From positions 1 through 54,301 of the forward strand of contig JANJTM010000060.1 of assembly GCA_024711125.1 (NCBI GenBank): a DNA stretch of 54,301 nt, in the 5' to 3' direction. This DNA comes from Rhodothermales bacterium (GTDB lineage: Bacteria > Bacteroidota > Rhodothermia > Rhodothermales > UBA10348). Positions 18,244 through 25,873 of the stretch are shown here, in pieces (within the stretch, counting starts at the first letter, position 1; every line of letters begins with the position of its first letter). The notes below the pieces were generated by a model. It saw nothing but the letters and a program-made list of their open reading frames with translations, had not been told where the DNA came from and did not search any database. The position numbers and the translations under genes were made by a program.

Positions 18244-18338
18244 GATAGCGCCTGCGGGCGCAAGAACCCCGTGCCGGTTCGCGAGTTACACCCGGCTACG
18301 ATTCACCGCGGTTCCGCACGAGGGCACGAACTCCCGCC

Positions 18339-18731
18339 ATGGATTTCAACGAGCGCAGCGCTTATCCCCACCCCGACGAGTTCCGCGTCATGCGGCCGGA
18401 GTACGTCGATCTCGAGGACGGCTACTTCCAGGCTTCCATCATCATCACCCCGTTCAAGGTGACGGGGAAGAGCGTGTCGAAGCCGGGCGCACGCCGGGCG
18501 GCCATCTACGAGGCCTCGAAGACGTATCGCTCGTACCATCCGTCGTATCGCGTCGAGAACCCGTACCCGGCCGAGTTCGTCGATCAGGACGGGCAGACGT
18601 GGAAGGCGTTGTCGGGACTGATGCGCGAGAAGAACGGCGACTACGTCTTCACGTCCGAGGACGGCGAGGAGGACTACGCCGACATCGAGCAGATGCTCGC
18701 CTGGGACGTGCGTCCCCAGGACGAGGACTGA
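18339..18731 (+). CDS. Small hypothetical cytoplasmic protein
   Basis: A 130-residue acidic protein that I do not recognise (MDFNERSAYPHPDEFRVMRP at the start, ending AWDVRPQDED). There is no signal peptide and no membrane segment. Aromatic-rich stretches (YRSYHPSYRVENPYP) and the lack of stop or frame problems suggest a real, probably lineage-specific gene. It converges on the tRNA nucleotidyltransferase gene with 6 bases between stops. Confidence 0.7.
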   Translation: MDFNERSAYPHPDEFRVMRPEYVDLEDGYFQASIIITPFKVTGKSVSKPGARRAAIYEASKTYRSYHPSYRVENPYPAEFVDQDGQTWKALSGLMREKNGDYVFTSEDGEEDYADIEQMLAWDVRPQDED

Positions 18732-18737
18732 GTCGGG

Positions 18738-20369
18738 TCAGGATTCTTCCGCCGGTTCTTCGGCGCGTACCCGCAGCAGCCACTCCACGGCCGCCTCGTC
18801 GTCGTCCGGCAGTTCGGCCACGGTGACGGCCTCCTTGATCGGGCCGATCGGAATCGCGCCCTGGCCCCGGTACTCGGGCCGGCGCAGACGGCGCATCGCC
18901 TCTTCGAACAACCGGCCCCGGCGCATCGCGTCGTCCTTCACGCGCAGCATGAACGCGAACGCCGGATCGTGCTCGTTGGGAATCTCCCCGTCGAGAATGG
19001 CCTCCCGGATCGCGGTCTTGACGATTCCGACCGCGAGTCCCTCCCCGATGCCGAGGGTCTCCATGATCTCGTGGCCGTCGACCGGGGGCTGGAAGTTGCG
19101 CAGGCGGTCCTTCTCCTCCACCTCGACGATCTTCTCGTCCACGCGGTCGAACGCGCCGAGGTAGCGCCGCACCTTCGCCGGGTTTTTCGAGGTGATGTCG
19201 GCCCGTACGAGGGTCATGAGGTCCTCGACCAGGTCGCCGGCGTCGAATACGAGCCGGCGAACGGCCGAATCCGTCACGGATTCGTCCACGAGCGAGACCG
19301 GGCGATGGTGCAGGCGCACGAGACGCTCGGTTTCCTCCATCCGCTCGTCGGTCGGAAGACGCAGCCGCTCGAAAACGCGCCGCACCATGCGTGCCGAGAC
19401 CTCCTCGTGTCCGTGGAAGGTCCAGCCCGTACCCTGGACGAAGCGTTTCGTGCGTGGTTTTCCGACATCGTGCAGCAGCGCGGCCCACCGAAGCCAGAGC
19501 GTGTCGGCGGGATCGCGGTTCCAGACCGCGTCCACGAGGTTGTCGACGACCTGCAGCGTGTGGTAGAAATTGTCCTTGTGCCGATGGCCGTCGACCGCCT
19601 CGACGCCGCGCAGCGCCGACAGTTCGGGAAGGATGTGACGCAGGATCCCGGTCTCCTCGAGCGGCCTGAGGCCGACCGAGGGACGGCGCGAGAGCAGGAT
19701 CTTCTGCAGCTCCTCGGTGACGCGCTCGACGCTTACGATGCGGATCCGATCGGCCCGCCCGCGCATCGCGTCCAGCGCGTCCGGGTGGATGGCGAATCCG
19801 AGCTGTGCGGCAAACCGTGCCGCCCGCACCATGCGCAGCGGGTCGTCGTCGAAAGTCCGGACCGGATCGAGCGGAGTGCGCAGGATGCCGTCGGCCAGGT
19901 CCTGAACGCCGCCGAACGGGTCAACCAGTTCTCCGTACCTCGTGGGACGCAGGTCCAGGGCCATGGCGTTGACCGTGAAATCGCGTCGGGCCAGGTCTTC
20001 GTCGCGGCCGGCGGGCTCGACGTCCGGATTTCGCGAGTCGGTCCGGTAGGATTCGCGTCGGGCGGTCACGAACTCGAAGACGGTTTCGCCCGACGGGCCC
20101 TGAAGTCTGACGGCGGCGGTGCCGAACGTCTCGTACACGTGGATCGTGGATCCGCCCGTCGCTCGGGCGACCGCGGCGGCGAGGCGTGCCCCGGTTCCCT
20201 TTCCGATCGTGACGAAATCCACGTCGCTGGTCTCGCGACCCAGCATGAGGTCTCGAACGAATCCTCCGACCGCGTAGGCTTCGATACCGATACGGTCGGC
20301 CGCCCGGGAGACCGTGCGCAGCAGGTCGGCGTGCGGATGGGACGCGAGGCGTGCCTGCAGGGGATCCAT
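18738..20369 (-). CDS. cca: tRNA nucleotidyltransferase / poly(A) polymerase family with HD domain
   Basis: A 543-residue class II nucleotidyltransferase. The N-terminal catalytic core has AVGGFVRDLMLG (GG and RD, 33-44) and the metal-binding DVD at 49-51. RRDFTVNAMALDL is the family signature near 128-140. The C-terminal part carries an HD phosphohydrolase motif, LLHDVGKP (HD at about 300-301). It adds or repairs the 3' CCA of tRNA, although poly(A) polymerase specificity cannot be excluded. It is longer than the E. coli enzyme (412 residues). Because I recognise no tRNA genes in the window, encoded CCA ends cannot be checked. Confidence 0.9.
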   Translation of the reverse strand: MDPLQARLASHPHADLLRTVSRAADRIGIEAYAVGGFVRDLMLGRETSDVDFVTIGKGTGARLAAAVARATGGSTIHVYETFGTAAVRLQGPSGETVFEFVTARRESYRTDSRNPDVEPAGRDEDLARRDFTVNAMALDLRPTRYGELVDPFGGVQDLADGILRTPLDPVRTFDDDPLRMVRAARFAAQLGFAIHPDALDAMRGRADRIRIVSVERVTEELQKILLSRRPSVGLRPLEETGILRHILPELSALRGVEAVDGHRHKDNFYHTLQVVDNLVDAVWNRDPADTLWLRWAALLHDVGKPRTKRFVQGTGWTFHGHEEVSARMVRRVFERLRLPTDERMEETERLVRLHHRPVSLVDESVTDSAVRRLVFDAGDLVEDLMTLVRADITSKNPAKVRRYLGAFDRVDEKIVEVEEKDRLRNFQPPVDGHEIMETLGIGEGLAVGIVKTAIREAILDGEIPNEHDPAFAFMLRVKDDAMRRGRLFEEAMRRLRRPEYRGQGAIPIGPIKEAVTVAELPDDDEAAVEWLLRVRAEEPAEES

Positions 20370-20373
20370 GGAC

Positions 20374-21156
20374 TCAGGGACGCAGCGAGTTCCGGATACG
20401 CTCCGTGATGCGGAGGGACTCGAGCGCGTCCTGCAGGGCCACGCCCGACGTCGACCGACGCGAGATCGCATGCATGAACGCGGCGGCCTCCGAGGCCACG
20501 AAGGCGTCGGCCACGGGCAAGGGCACGGGCTGGAGCGACACCGCGCGACGAACACCGCCTCCGCCGGCGGCGACCAGGCTGAAGCGCGCCGGTCCGTCAC
20601 CGAAGGACAGGAGGATCTGGGCCAGTGCCCCATTCTGGAACCGGACCGAAACGGCAACGGCCGAGAGGTTTCCGTCCGGGTCCAACGCCGACTCGACTTC
20701 GGACCGCTGGAGGCTCGTTTCGCCGAAAAGGGCCACACAGGCGTCCAGCAGGTCACCCAGCAGGGCCTCCGCGTCGCCGCGGGACTCCAACCCGAGGTCC
20801 ACGGCCAGCGTGAGAATCGTGGCACGCCCGGCCGACGCGACGCCGGCGAACTCGGGAACACGCCGGAGAGGGCGGATGAGCGCAACCTGCCGGCCGGCTT
20901 CTTCGGCCAGGGTCACCAGGCGTTCGGCAAATCGAAGGCCCAGGGCGCCGGGCCACCGCATGAGCACGTTCCACCCGGCGCGCAGGGCCTCTTCGGCCTC
21001 CACGATGCCGGTAAGGCTTTCTTCCAGGGAGATCCACGCAGCCGCGACGTCGCGGGGAACCGGTGAGCCCGGTTCCGCCGGGCGGGCCCCGAGCGACTGC
21101 AGGGCGGCGCGCACGGCCTGCCCGCGGGATCCGGTGCCCGAAACGTGGAAGATCAT
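20374..21156 (-). CDS. Gfo/Idh/MocA-like protein, divergent
   Basis: A 260-residue protein from the ATG at 21156 (MIFHVSGTGSRGQAVRAALQ). The N terminus has a Rossmann-like glycine turn (SGTGSRGQAV). The C terminus (FMHAISRRSTSG, then DALESLRITERIRNSL) closely resembles the end of Gfo/Idh/MocA sugar oxidoreductases. The usual catalytic EKP motif is not visible, so it may not be an active dehydrogenase. It ends 4 bases before the tRNA nucleotidyltransferase start and is probably co-transcribed with it. Confidence 0.65.
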   Translation of the reverse strand: MIFHVSGTGSRGQAVRAALQSLGARPAEPGSPVPRDVAAAWISLEESLTGIVEAEEALRAGWNVLMRWPGALGLRFAERLVTLAEEAGRQVALIRPLRRVPEFAGVASAGRATILTLAVDLGLESRGDAEALLGDLLDACVALFGETSLQRSEVESALDPDGNLSAVAVSVRFQNGALAQILLSFGDGPARFSLVAAGGGGVRRAVSLQPVPLPVADAFVASEAAAFMHAISRRSTSGVALQDALESLRITERIRNSLRP

Positions 21157-21276
21157 GTCCGGCAGGGGGTGGGAACGGGCTGACAACGGGACGACCCCCG
21201 TCCGCGTTCCTCGGGTATTCCGGAACCTCGGCCCGGCCGCCCGATTGGAAATGATCCTCCCCAAACCCGACAGGCC

Positions 21277-21795
21277 ATGAAGCCACGCGTCATCGTCGTC
21301 CTCGCGGCGGTTCTGCTCGCCGCGACGTCCTTCGTGCTCACCCGGAACCGAGCGGCGGTTCCCGAACTCCCCGTCACCGCGCCGATGTCGTCCGACGGTG
21401 GGTCCACGCTCGTGGTCTACAAATCACCGTCGTGCGGATGCTGCGGGGATTGGATCGACCACATGAAGGAATCGGGCTTTGCCGTGGAAGTGCACGACGT
21501 ACAGGACGTCAGCCCGATCAAGCGGGAGTTGGGCGTGGGGCAGTCCCTGTGGTCGTGCCACACCGCGAAGATCGGCGGCTACGTACTCGAAGGGCACGTT
21601 CCGGCCGAGCAGGTCGTCCGTCTGCTCGCCGAGAAGCCGGCAATCCGGGGCATCGCGGTACCCGGCATGCCGATCGGTTCGCCCGGCATGGACGAGGGAT
21701 ACGACCGGTCGACCTGGCAGGACTACGACGTGGTGGCATTCGACGCGCAGGGAGCGACGTCGGTCTACGCCCACGTGAAGCACTCGGGCGAATGA
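21277..21795 (+). CDS. DUF411 metal-binding protein
   Basis: A 172-residue exported or membrane-anchored protein; residues 5-21 are hydrophobic. The mature domain is DUF411: SPSCGCCGDW with C53, C55 and C56, then LWSCHTAKIGGYVLEGHVP with C94-H95. It ends in the family motif GIAVPGMPIGSPGM and a YDVVAFDAQG stretch. DUF411 proteins are linked to copper and other metal handling in the periplasm. The stop overlaps the next start (ATGA at 21792-21795). Confidence 0.88.
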   Translation: MKPRVIVVLAAVLLAATSFVLTRNRAAVPELPVTAPMSSDGGSTLVVYKSPSCGCCGDWIDHMKESGFAVEVHDVQDVSPIKRELGVGQSLWSCHTAKIGGYVLEGHVPAEQVVRLLAEKPAIRGIAVPGMPIGSPGMDEGYDRSTWQDYDVVAFDAQGATSVYAHVKHSGE

Positions 21796-22814
21796 ACACC
21801 TCCCGGACCGTCGCCCGCATCGCGACCTTCGCCGTGCTTTCCGCTCTCGCCGGCGCGTGCAAGCCTGCCGCGCCTCCGGCGCCCCCGGCATTCGGCGCCG
21901 TCGAGCGCATCGCTCCCGGACTCGACGACGTAATTCCCCAAGGCGCGACGATAGAGGTCCTGGCCGAGGGCTTCGCGTGGAGCGAGGGTCCGGTCTGGCA
22001 GGGATCGCGGCTGCTCTTCTCGGACGTTCCGAACAACCGGATCCACGCCTGGAGCGATGCGGAAGGTCTTTCGACGTGGCTCGAGCCCTCCGGACACACC
22101 GGGGACGGGTCCACCGGGTCCAACGGGGGTTCCAACGGGCTCCTGCTCGATTCCGAGGGCCGCCTGGTTCTCTGCCAGCACGGCGACCGGCGGGTCGCCC
22201 GTCTGGACGCCCCGCTCGATGCGCCGGAGCCCCGGTTCACGACGATGGCCGGGGAGTACGAAGGCCGGCGGTTGAACAGCCCCAACGACGCCGCCTTCGC
22301 CCCGGACGGCTCGCTGTGGTTCACCGACCCTCCGTACGGGCTTCCGGCCGGAGACGGGGATCCGGCCAAGGAACTCGATTCCAACGGGGTCTACGCGCTT
22401 CGCCCTGACGGCCGGGTCGATCTCGTCGTGGACAGCCTCGCGCGGCCCAACGGAATCGCGTTCTCGCCCGACGGTGCCACGGTCTATGTCGCGCAGTCGC
22501 AGCCCGGGGCCGCCTGGATCCTCGCGTACGACGTGACCGCAGACGGCATGGCAGCGAACGGACGGGTGCTCTTCGACGCGAACCCGTTGTCGGCCCCGGA
22601 AAACCCCGGGCTTCCCGACGGCTTGAAGGTCTCCCGCGGCGGCACGCTGTTCGCGACCGGTCCGGGCGGCGTGCTCGTCCTCTCGCCCGCGGGGGAGCAC
22701 CTCGGCACGATCCGCACGGTGGACGCCGCGGCCAACGTAGCCTTCGGGCCGGACGAGGACGCGCTCTACGTCACGGCCTCGTCCCGGCTCCTGCGCATCC
22801 GGCTGTCGCGCTGA
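21792..22814 (+). CDS. SMP-30/gluconolactonase-family lipoprotein
   Basis: A 340-residue propeller enzyme of the SMP-30/gluconolactonase/LRE family. The N terminus MNTSRTVARIATFAVLSALAGAC suggests a lipoprotein signal, although the residue three before the cysteine is not the usual leucine. Metal-site motifs are FAWSEGPVWQG (Glu), LNSPNDAAF (Asn) and RPNGIAFSPDG (Asn, Asp). Such enzymes open sugar lactones outside the cytoplasm. It overlaps the DUF411 gene by 4 bases and converges on the DUF1080 gene with 9 bases between stops. Confidence 0.88.
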   Translation: MNTSRTVARIATFAVLSALAGACKPAAPPAPPAFGAVERIAPGLDDVIPQGATIEVLAEGFAWSEGPVWQGSRLLFSDVPNNRIHAWSDAEGLSTWLEPSGHTGDGSTGSNGGSNGLLLDSEGRLVLCQHGDRRVARLDAPLDAPEPRFTTMAGEYEGRRLNSPNDAAFAPDGSLWFTDPPYGLPAGDGDPAKELDSNGVYALRPDGRVDLVVDSLARPNGIAFSPDGATVYVAQSQPGAAWILAYDVTADGMAANGRVLFDANPLSAPENPGLPDGLKVSRGGTLFATGPGGVLVLSPAGEHLGTIRTVDAAANVAFGPDEDALYVTASSRLLRIRLSR

Positions 22815-22823
22815 TCCCCGCGG

Positions 22824-23531
22824 TCAGAGCGGCTTGATGCGGATGTTCCGCAGCCAGACCGGCTCGTGGTCGCCCTGGAAGGCGATATGGCCTTCCGGTT
22901 CGCGTCCGTAATCCGGGTTGTCGGCCCACTTGCTGGCGGCCACGGCCGCGTCCCAATCGGGCGTCATCAGTTCGTACTCGACGACCTTGACGCCGTTCAG
23001 CCAGTGCTCGACGTGCGTACCCTGGACGAGGATGCGGCCACTGTTCCACTCGCCCACGGGGCGAACGGCCGCCGGATCGGTCGGGTGTACGTCGTAGTTG
23101 GCGCCGGCCATGCGGTCCGGTCCTTCGAGCCGGTCCGGATGCCCATCGTTGTCGAGCAGCTGGTATTCCGGGCCGGTCACCCAGGGATGGTCGTGGTCCT
23201 CGCTCACGCGGAACATGACCCCGCTGTTGCCGCCGGCCTCGAGTCTCCATTCAAACTCGAGGTCGAAGTCGCGGAACCGCTCACGGGTCACGATATCCCC
23301 CTCTCCGCTCGGGCGGGCCTGGTGCAGGGCACCGTCCACGATCTCCCAGCCCGGCGCCATACCGTCCTGGTCAAACCCGCGGAAGGCGTCCATCGACGTG
23401 CCGTCGAAAAGCACGATCCAGTCGGTTCCGAGCGTCGCCGACGTGGGCGTCGGTTCGGGAGCCGGCGTGTCCGGGGAGCCGCCGCAAGCGGCCGCGGCGA
23501 GAAGGAGGAGGGGCATGAAGCGTCGTGCCAT
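22824..23531 (-). CDS. DUF1080 lipoprotein (3-keto-disaccharide hydrolase domain)
   Basis: A 235-residue lipoprotein (MARRFMPLLLLAAAACGG, lipobox AAAC) with one DUF1080 domain: WIVLFDGTSMDAFRGF, GNSGVMFRV, GPEYQLLDNDGH, EWNSGRILVQGTHVEHWLNG and the ending VWLRNIRIKPL. These are all hallmarks of the family, which includes enzymes cleaving 3-keto-glycosides. It follows the Tat-exported TIM-barrel gene on the same strand by 59 bases. Together with the isomerase and MFS gene this suggests periplasmic breakdown of an oxidised sugar. Confidence 0.92.
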   Translation of the reverse strand: MARRFMPLLLLAAAACGGSPDTPAPEPTPTSATLGTDWIVLFDGTSMDAFRGFDQDGMAPGWEIVDGALHQARPSGEGDIVTRERFRDFDLEFEWRLEAGGNSGVMFRVSEDHDHPWVTGPEYQLLDNDGHPDRLEGPDRMAGANYDVHPTDPAAVRPVGEWNSGRILVQGTHVEHWLNGVKVVEYELMTPDWDAAVAASKWADNPDYGREPEGHIAFQGDHEPVWLRNIRIKPL

Positions 23532-23590
23532 GGCAGGTGGGCCCGAAGGCCGCGATTGGGCGCCCGGATGGGCGCGGTGAGTCTGGAAGT

Positions 23591-24532
23591 TCAGGAATAC
23601 TCGGGTGCGAGCTTCTCCCGGACACGCCCGAGCAAGGCGATCGTCGCGCGGATGCCGTCGGGTTCCGAAAGCGTATTGCCTTCGTACTCGACGTCGATGT
23701 AGCCGCGGTAGCCCGAATCGAGCACGATGCGCAGCATGCGATCGTAATCCGTGTGGATCTCGTTGCCCTCGGCGTCGAAGTCGTGGGATTTCGCCGAGAC
23801 ACCCTTCGCGAACGGCATCAGCTCGGATATGCCCAGGTATCGGTCGTACGACGTGCCGTCCCCGAGGTTGAAATTGCCGAAATCGGGCAGGGTGCCGATG
23901 CGCGGGTGGTCCACCGCGCGCATTACGCCCGCGAGCCAGCTTCCGTCGCTCGAGAGGCCCCCGTGGTTCTCGACGATGACGTTGATTCCGGATGCCTCGC
24001 CGATCTCTGCGAGGCGCCGCAGACCGTCGGCGGCCCGGGCCGTCTGCTCCTCGCGGCTGCCCGAAGACTGCGCGTTGACGCGGATGGAGTGGCAACCCAG
24101 GAAAACCGCGGCGTCGATCCACGGACGGTGGTTCTCGACGGCCTTCAGGCGCGCGGCCTCGTCGGCGTCGCCCAGTTCACCCAGCCCGTCGCACATGATG
24201 AGCAGGCTCCGGACGCCCTCGCCGTCGCACCGCGCCTTGAGTTCACCCAGGTATTCGGGGTCGGTGCGCCGGTCGGTGAAGAGCTGGTTGACGTATTCCA
24301 CGGCGTCGAGGCCGTAGTCGCGCCGGGCCACGACGGGGAAATCGAGCGGGTCGAGCGTGCCCCCGCGGATGGCACGGTGCAGCGACCACTGGGCCAGCGA
24401 GATGCGGAAGATCGGGTCGGCCACGGGTGCAGCGGTTTCCGCCGCCCCGGGCTGCTTCGCGCAGCCCAGCGGCAGGATCGTGGCGCCGGCGGCGAGGCCC
24501 GCCGCCCGGCGAAGGAAGGTGCGTCGTTTCAT
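23591..24532 (-). CDS. Tat-exported sugar phosphate isomerase/epimerase-like TIM barrel protein
   Basis: A 313-residue protein. The N terminus MKRRTFLRRAAGLAAGATIL is a twin-arginine signal (RRTFLRR followed by a hydrophobic stretch), and PLGC suggests a lipoprotein anchor as well. The mature part is an AP-endonuclease-2/xylose-isomerase-like barrel, with NVIVENHGG and GTLPDFGNFNLGDG as likely metal-site strands and GYIDVEYEGN at the end. The exact reaction is unknown. It lies between the DUF1080 and MFS genes. Confidence 0.88.
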   Translation of the reverse strand: MKRRTFLRRAAGLAAGATILPLGCAKQPGAAETAAPVADPIFRISLAQWSLHRAIRGGTLDPLDFPVVARRDYGLDAVEYVNQLFTDRRTDPEYLGELKARCDGEGVRSLLIMCDGLGELGDADEAARLKAVENHRPWIDAAVFLGCHSIRVNAQSSGSREEQTARAADGLRRLAEIGEASGINVIVENHGGLSSDGSWLAGVMRAVDHPRIGTLPDFGNFNLGDGTSYDRYLGISELMPFAKGVSAKSHDFDAEGNEIHTDYDRMLRIVLDSGYRGYIDVEYEGNTLSEPDGIRATIALLGRVREKLAPEYS

Positions 24533-24578
24533 CGGAGGACTCGTTCACGCCCCTCGGGAATGGCCCGCGGGGCCGGAT

Positions 24579-25802
24579 TCAGGGAGCGGTGTCCACGCGG
24601 TCGCGGAACGCCAGCGCGAAAAAGACCAGGATCGCGCCGGCGAAGGCCGCGGGGAGGAACCAGAAGGTCTGCCACTGGGAGGCCGTCATTTCGGCTCCGC
24701 CCAGCGCCGTGAAGAGGTTGCCGGCCACCTGGGCGCCGATCAGCATGCCCACGCCGTTCGTCAGCAGCACGAAGAGCCCCTGGGCCTGGCCGCGGATGGC
24801 CGCCGTCGACTTCTTGTCCATGTAGATGTACCCGGTCACGAAGAAGAAGTCGTAGCAGATGCCGTGCAGGAGGATGCCGACGGTGATCATCCAGAAGATC
24901 GAGCCGGGGACGGCGAGCGCGAACAGCGCATAGCGCAGCACCCAGGCCGCCATTCCGACCAGGATCATCCACTTCACGCCGAGCCGCCGGAAGAAGAGCG
25001 GCATCAGCAGCATGAAGACCACCTCGGACATCTGCCCGAGCGACATCGTGGCCTCGACGTTCGAGAAGCCGACGTTCTTCACGAGGATCGGAGAGAAATT
25101 GTAGTACGCGGCGAGCGGAATGCAGATCAGGAGGCTCGAGACCACGAAGACGTAGAACGAGGGGGAGCCCAGCGTCTTCAGCGCGTCGATTCCGGCGATG
25201 GAGCGCAGGGAGACCTTCTGGCCGGCCGCGTGGGGCGGCGTGTGGGGCAGCGTGAAGGCATAGAGCCCGACCGCGATGCCCGCGATGCCGGCCGTGTAGA
25301 TCGGAAGCGCGGTCTCGTTGGCCTGCACGGACCCCGACAGCGCGCCGAGCACGAACGAGATGAAGAGGCCGGCCGCGATCCACCCGATCGTTCCGAACAC
25401 GCGAATGAGCGGAAACTGTCTTTCCTGGTCCTCGATGTTGTGGAAGGACAGCGAGTTCGCGAGCCCGATCGTGGGCATGTAGCACAGGTTGTGCAGGAGC
25501 AGCAGGCCGATGAAGAGCGTAGGATTGCCCGTCGCCTGCGGGACGAGCAGCATGGCGACGCCGCCCAGCAGGTGCAGCACGCCCAGTACCCGCTCGGTCG
25601 AGAAATACCGGTCGGCGACGAGCCCCAGGAAGAACGGCGACACGATCGCGGCCAGCGGGTTGACCGTGTACGGCCAGTGCGTCAGGTCGCCCATGCCGTG
25701 GGCGATCATGTAGTTGCCGATCGTGACGTACCAGGCTCCCCAGACGAAGAACTGGAGGAACATCATGACGCCCAGTCGGACGCCCACGGAGAAACGGCTC
25801 AT
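24579..25802 (-). CDS. MFS transporter, nucleoside:H+ symporter family
   Basis: A 407-residue, roughly 12-helix permease of the Nuc_H_symport group. Typical parts are the N terminus (VMMFLQFFVWGAWYVTIGNYM), an aspartate/arginine loop (GLVADRYFSTERVLG) and GILLHGICYDFFFVTGYIYMD. Although named for nucleosides, such permeases are common in sugar-catabolism loci of Bacteroidota and Planctomycetes, often beside TIM-barrel and DUF1080 genes, as here. A promoter-like pair lies just upstream at 25828-25856. Confidence 0.92.
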   Translation of the reverse strand: MSRFSVGVRLGVMMFLQFFVWGAWYVTIGNYMIAHGMGDLTHWPYTVNPLAAIVSPFFLGLVADRYFSTERVLGVLHLLGGVAMLLVPQATGNPTLFIGLLLLHNLCYMPTIGLANSLSFHNIEDQERQFPLIRVFGTIGWIAAGLFISFVLGALSGSVQANETALPIYTAGIAGIAVGLYAFTLPHTPPHAAGQKVSLRSIAGIDALKTLGSPSFYVFVVSSLLICIPLAAYYNFSPILVKNVGFSNVEATMSLGQMSEVVFMLLMPLFFRRLGVKWMILVGMAAWVLRYALFALAVPGSIFWMITVGILLHGICYDFFFVTGYIYMDKKSTAAIRGQAQGLFVLLTNGVGMLIGAQVAGNLFTALGGAEMTASQWQTFWFLPAAFAGAILVFFALAFRDRVDTAP

Positions 25803-25827
25803 GGGGGATCGTGCGGAGTAAACCCCC

Positions 25828-25856
25828 TATTTAGCCCGCGCCGGCCGGAATCTCAA
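25828..25856 (-). promoter_or_regulatory. Putative promoter of the MFS gene
   Basis: On the minus strand TTGAGA (25851-25856) is followed after 17 bases by TAAATA (25828-25833), 26 bases upstream of the start at 25802. It is a reasonable -35/-10 pair and is also close to the Bacteroidota TAnnTTTG form. Confidence 0.45.
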
Positions 25857-25873
25857 GTCGCCGGCCCGCCCGT

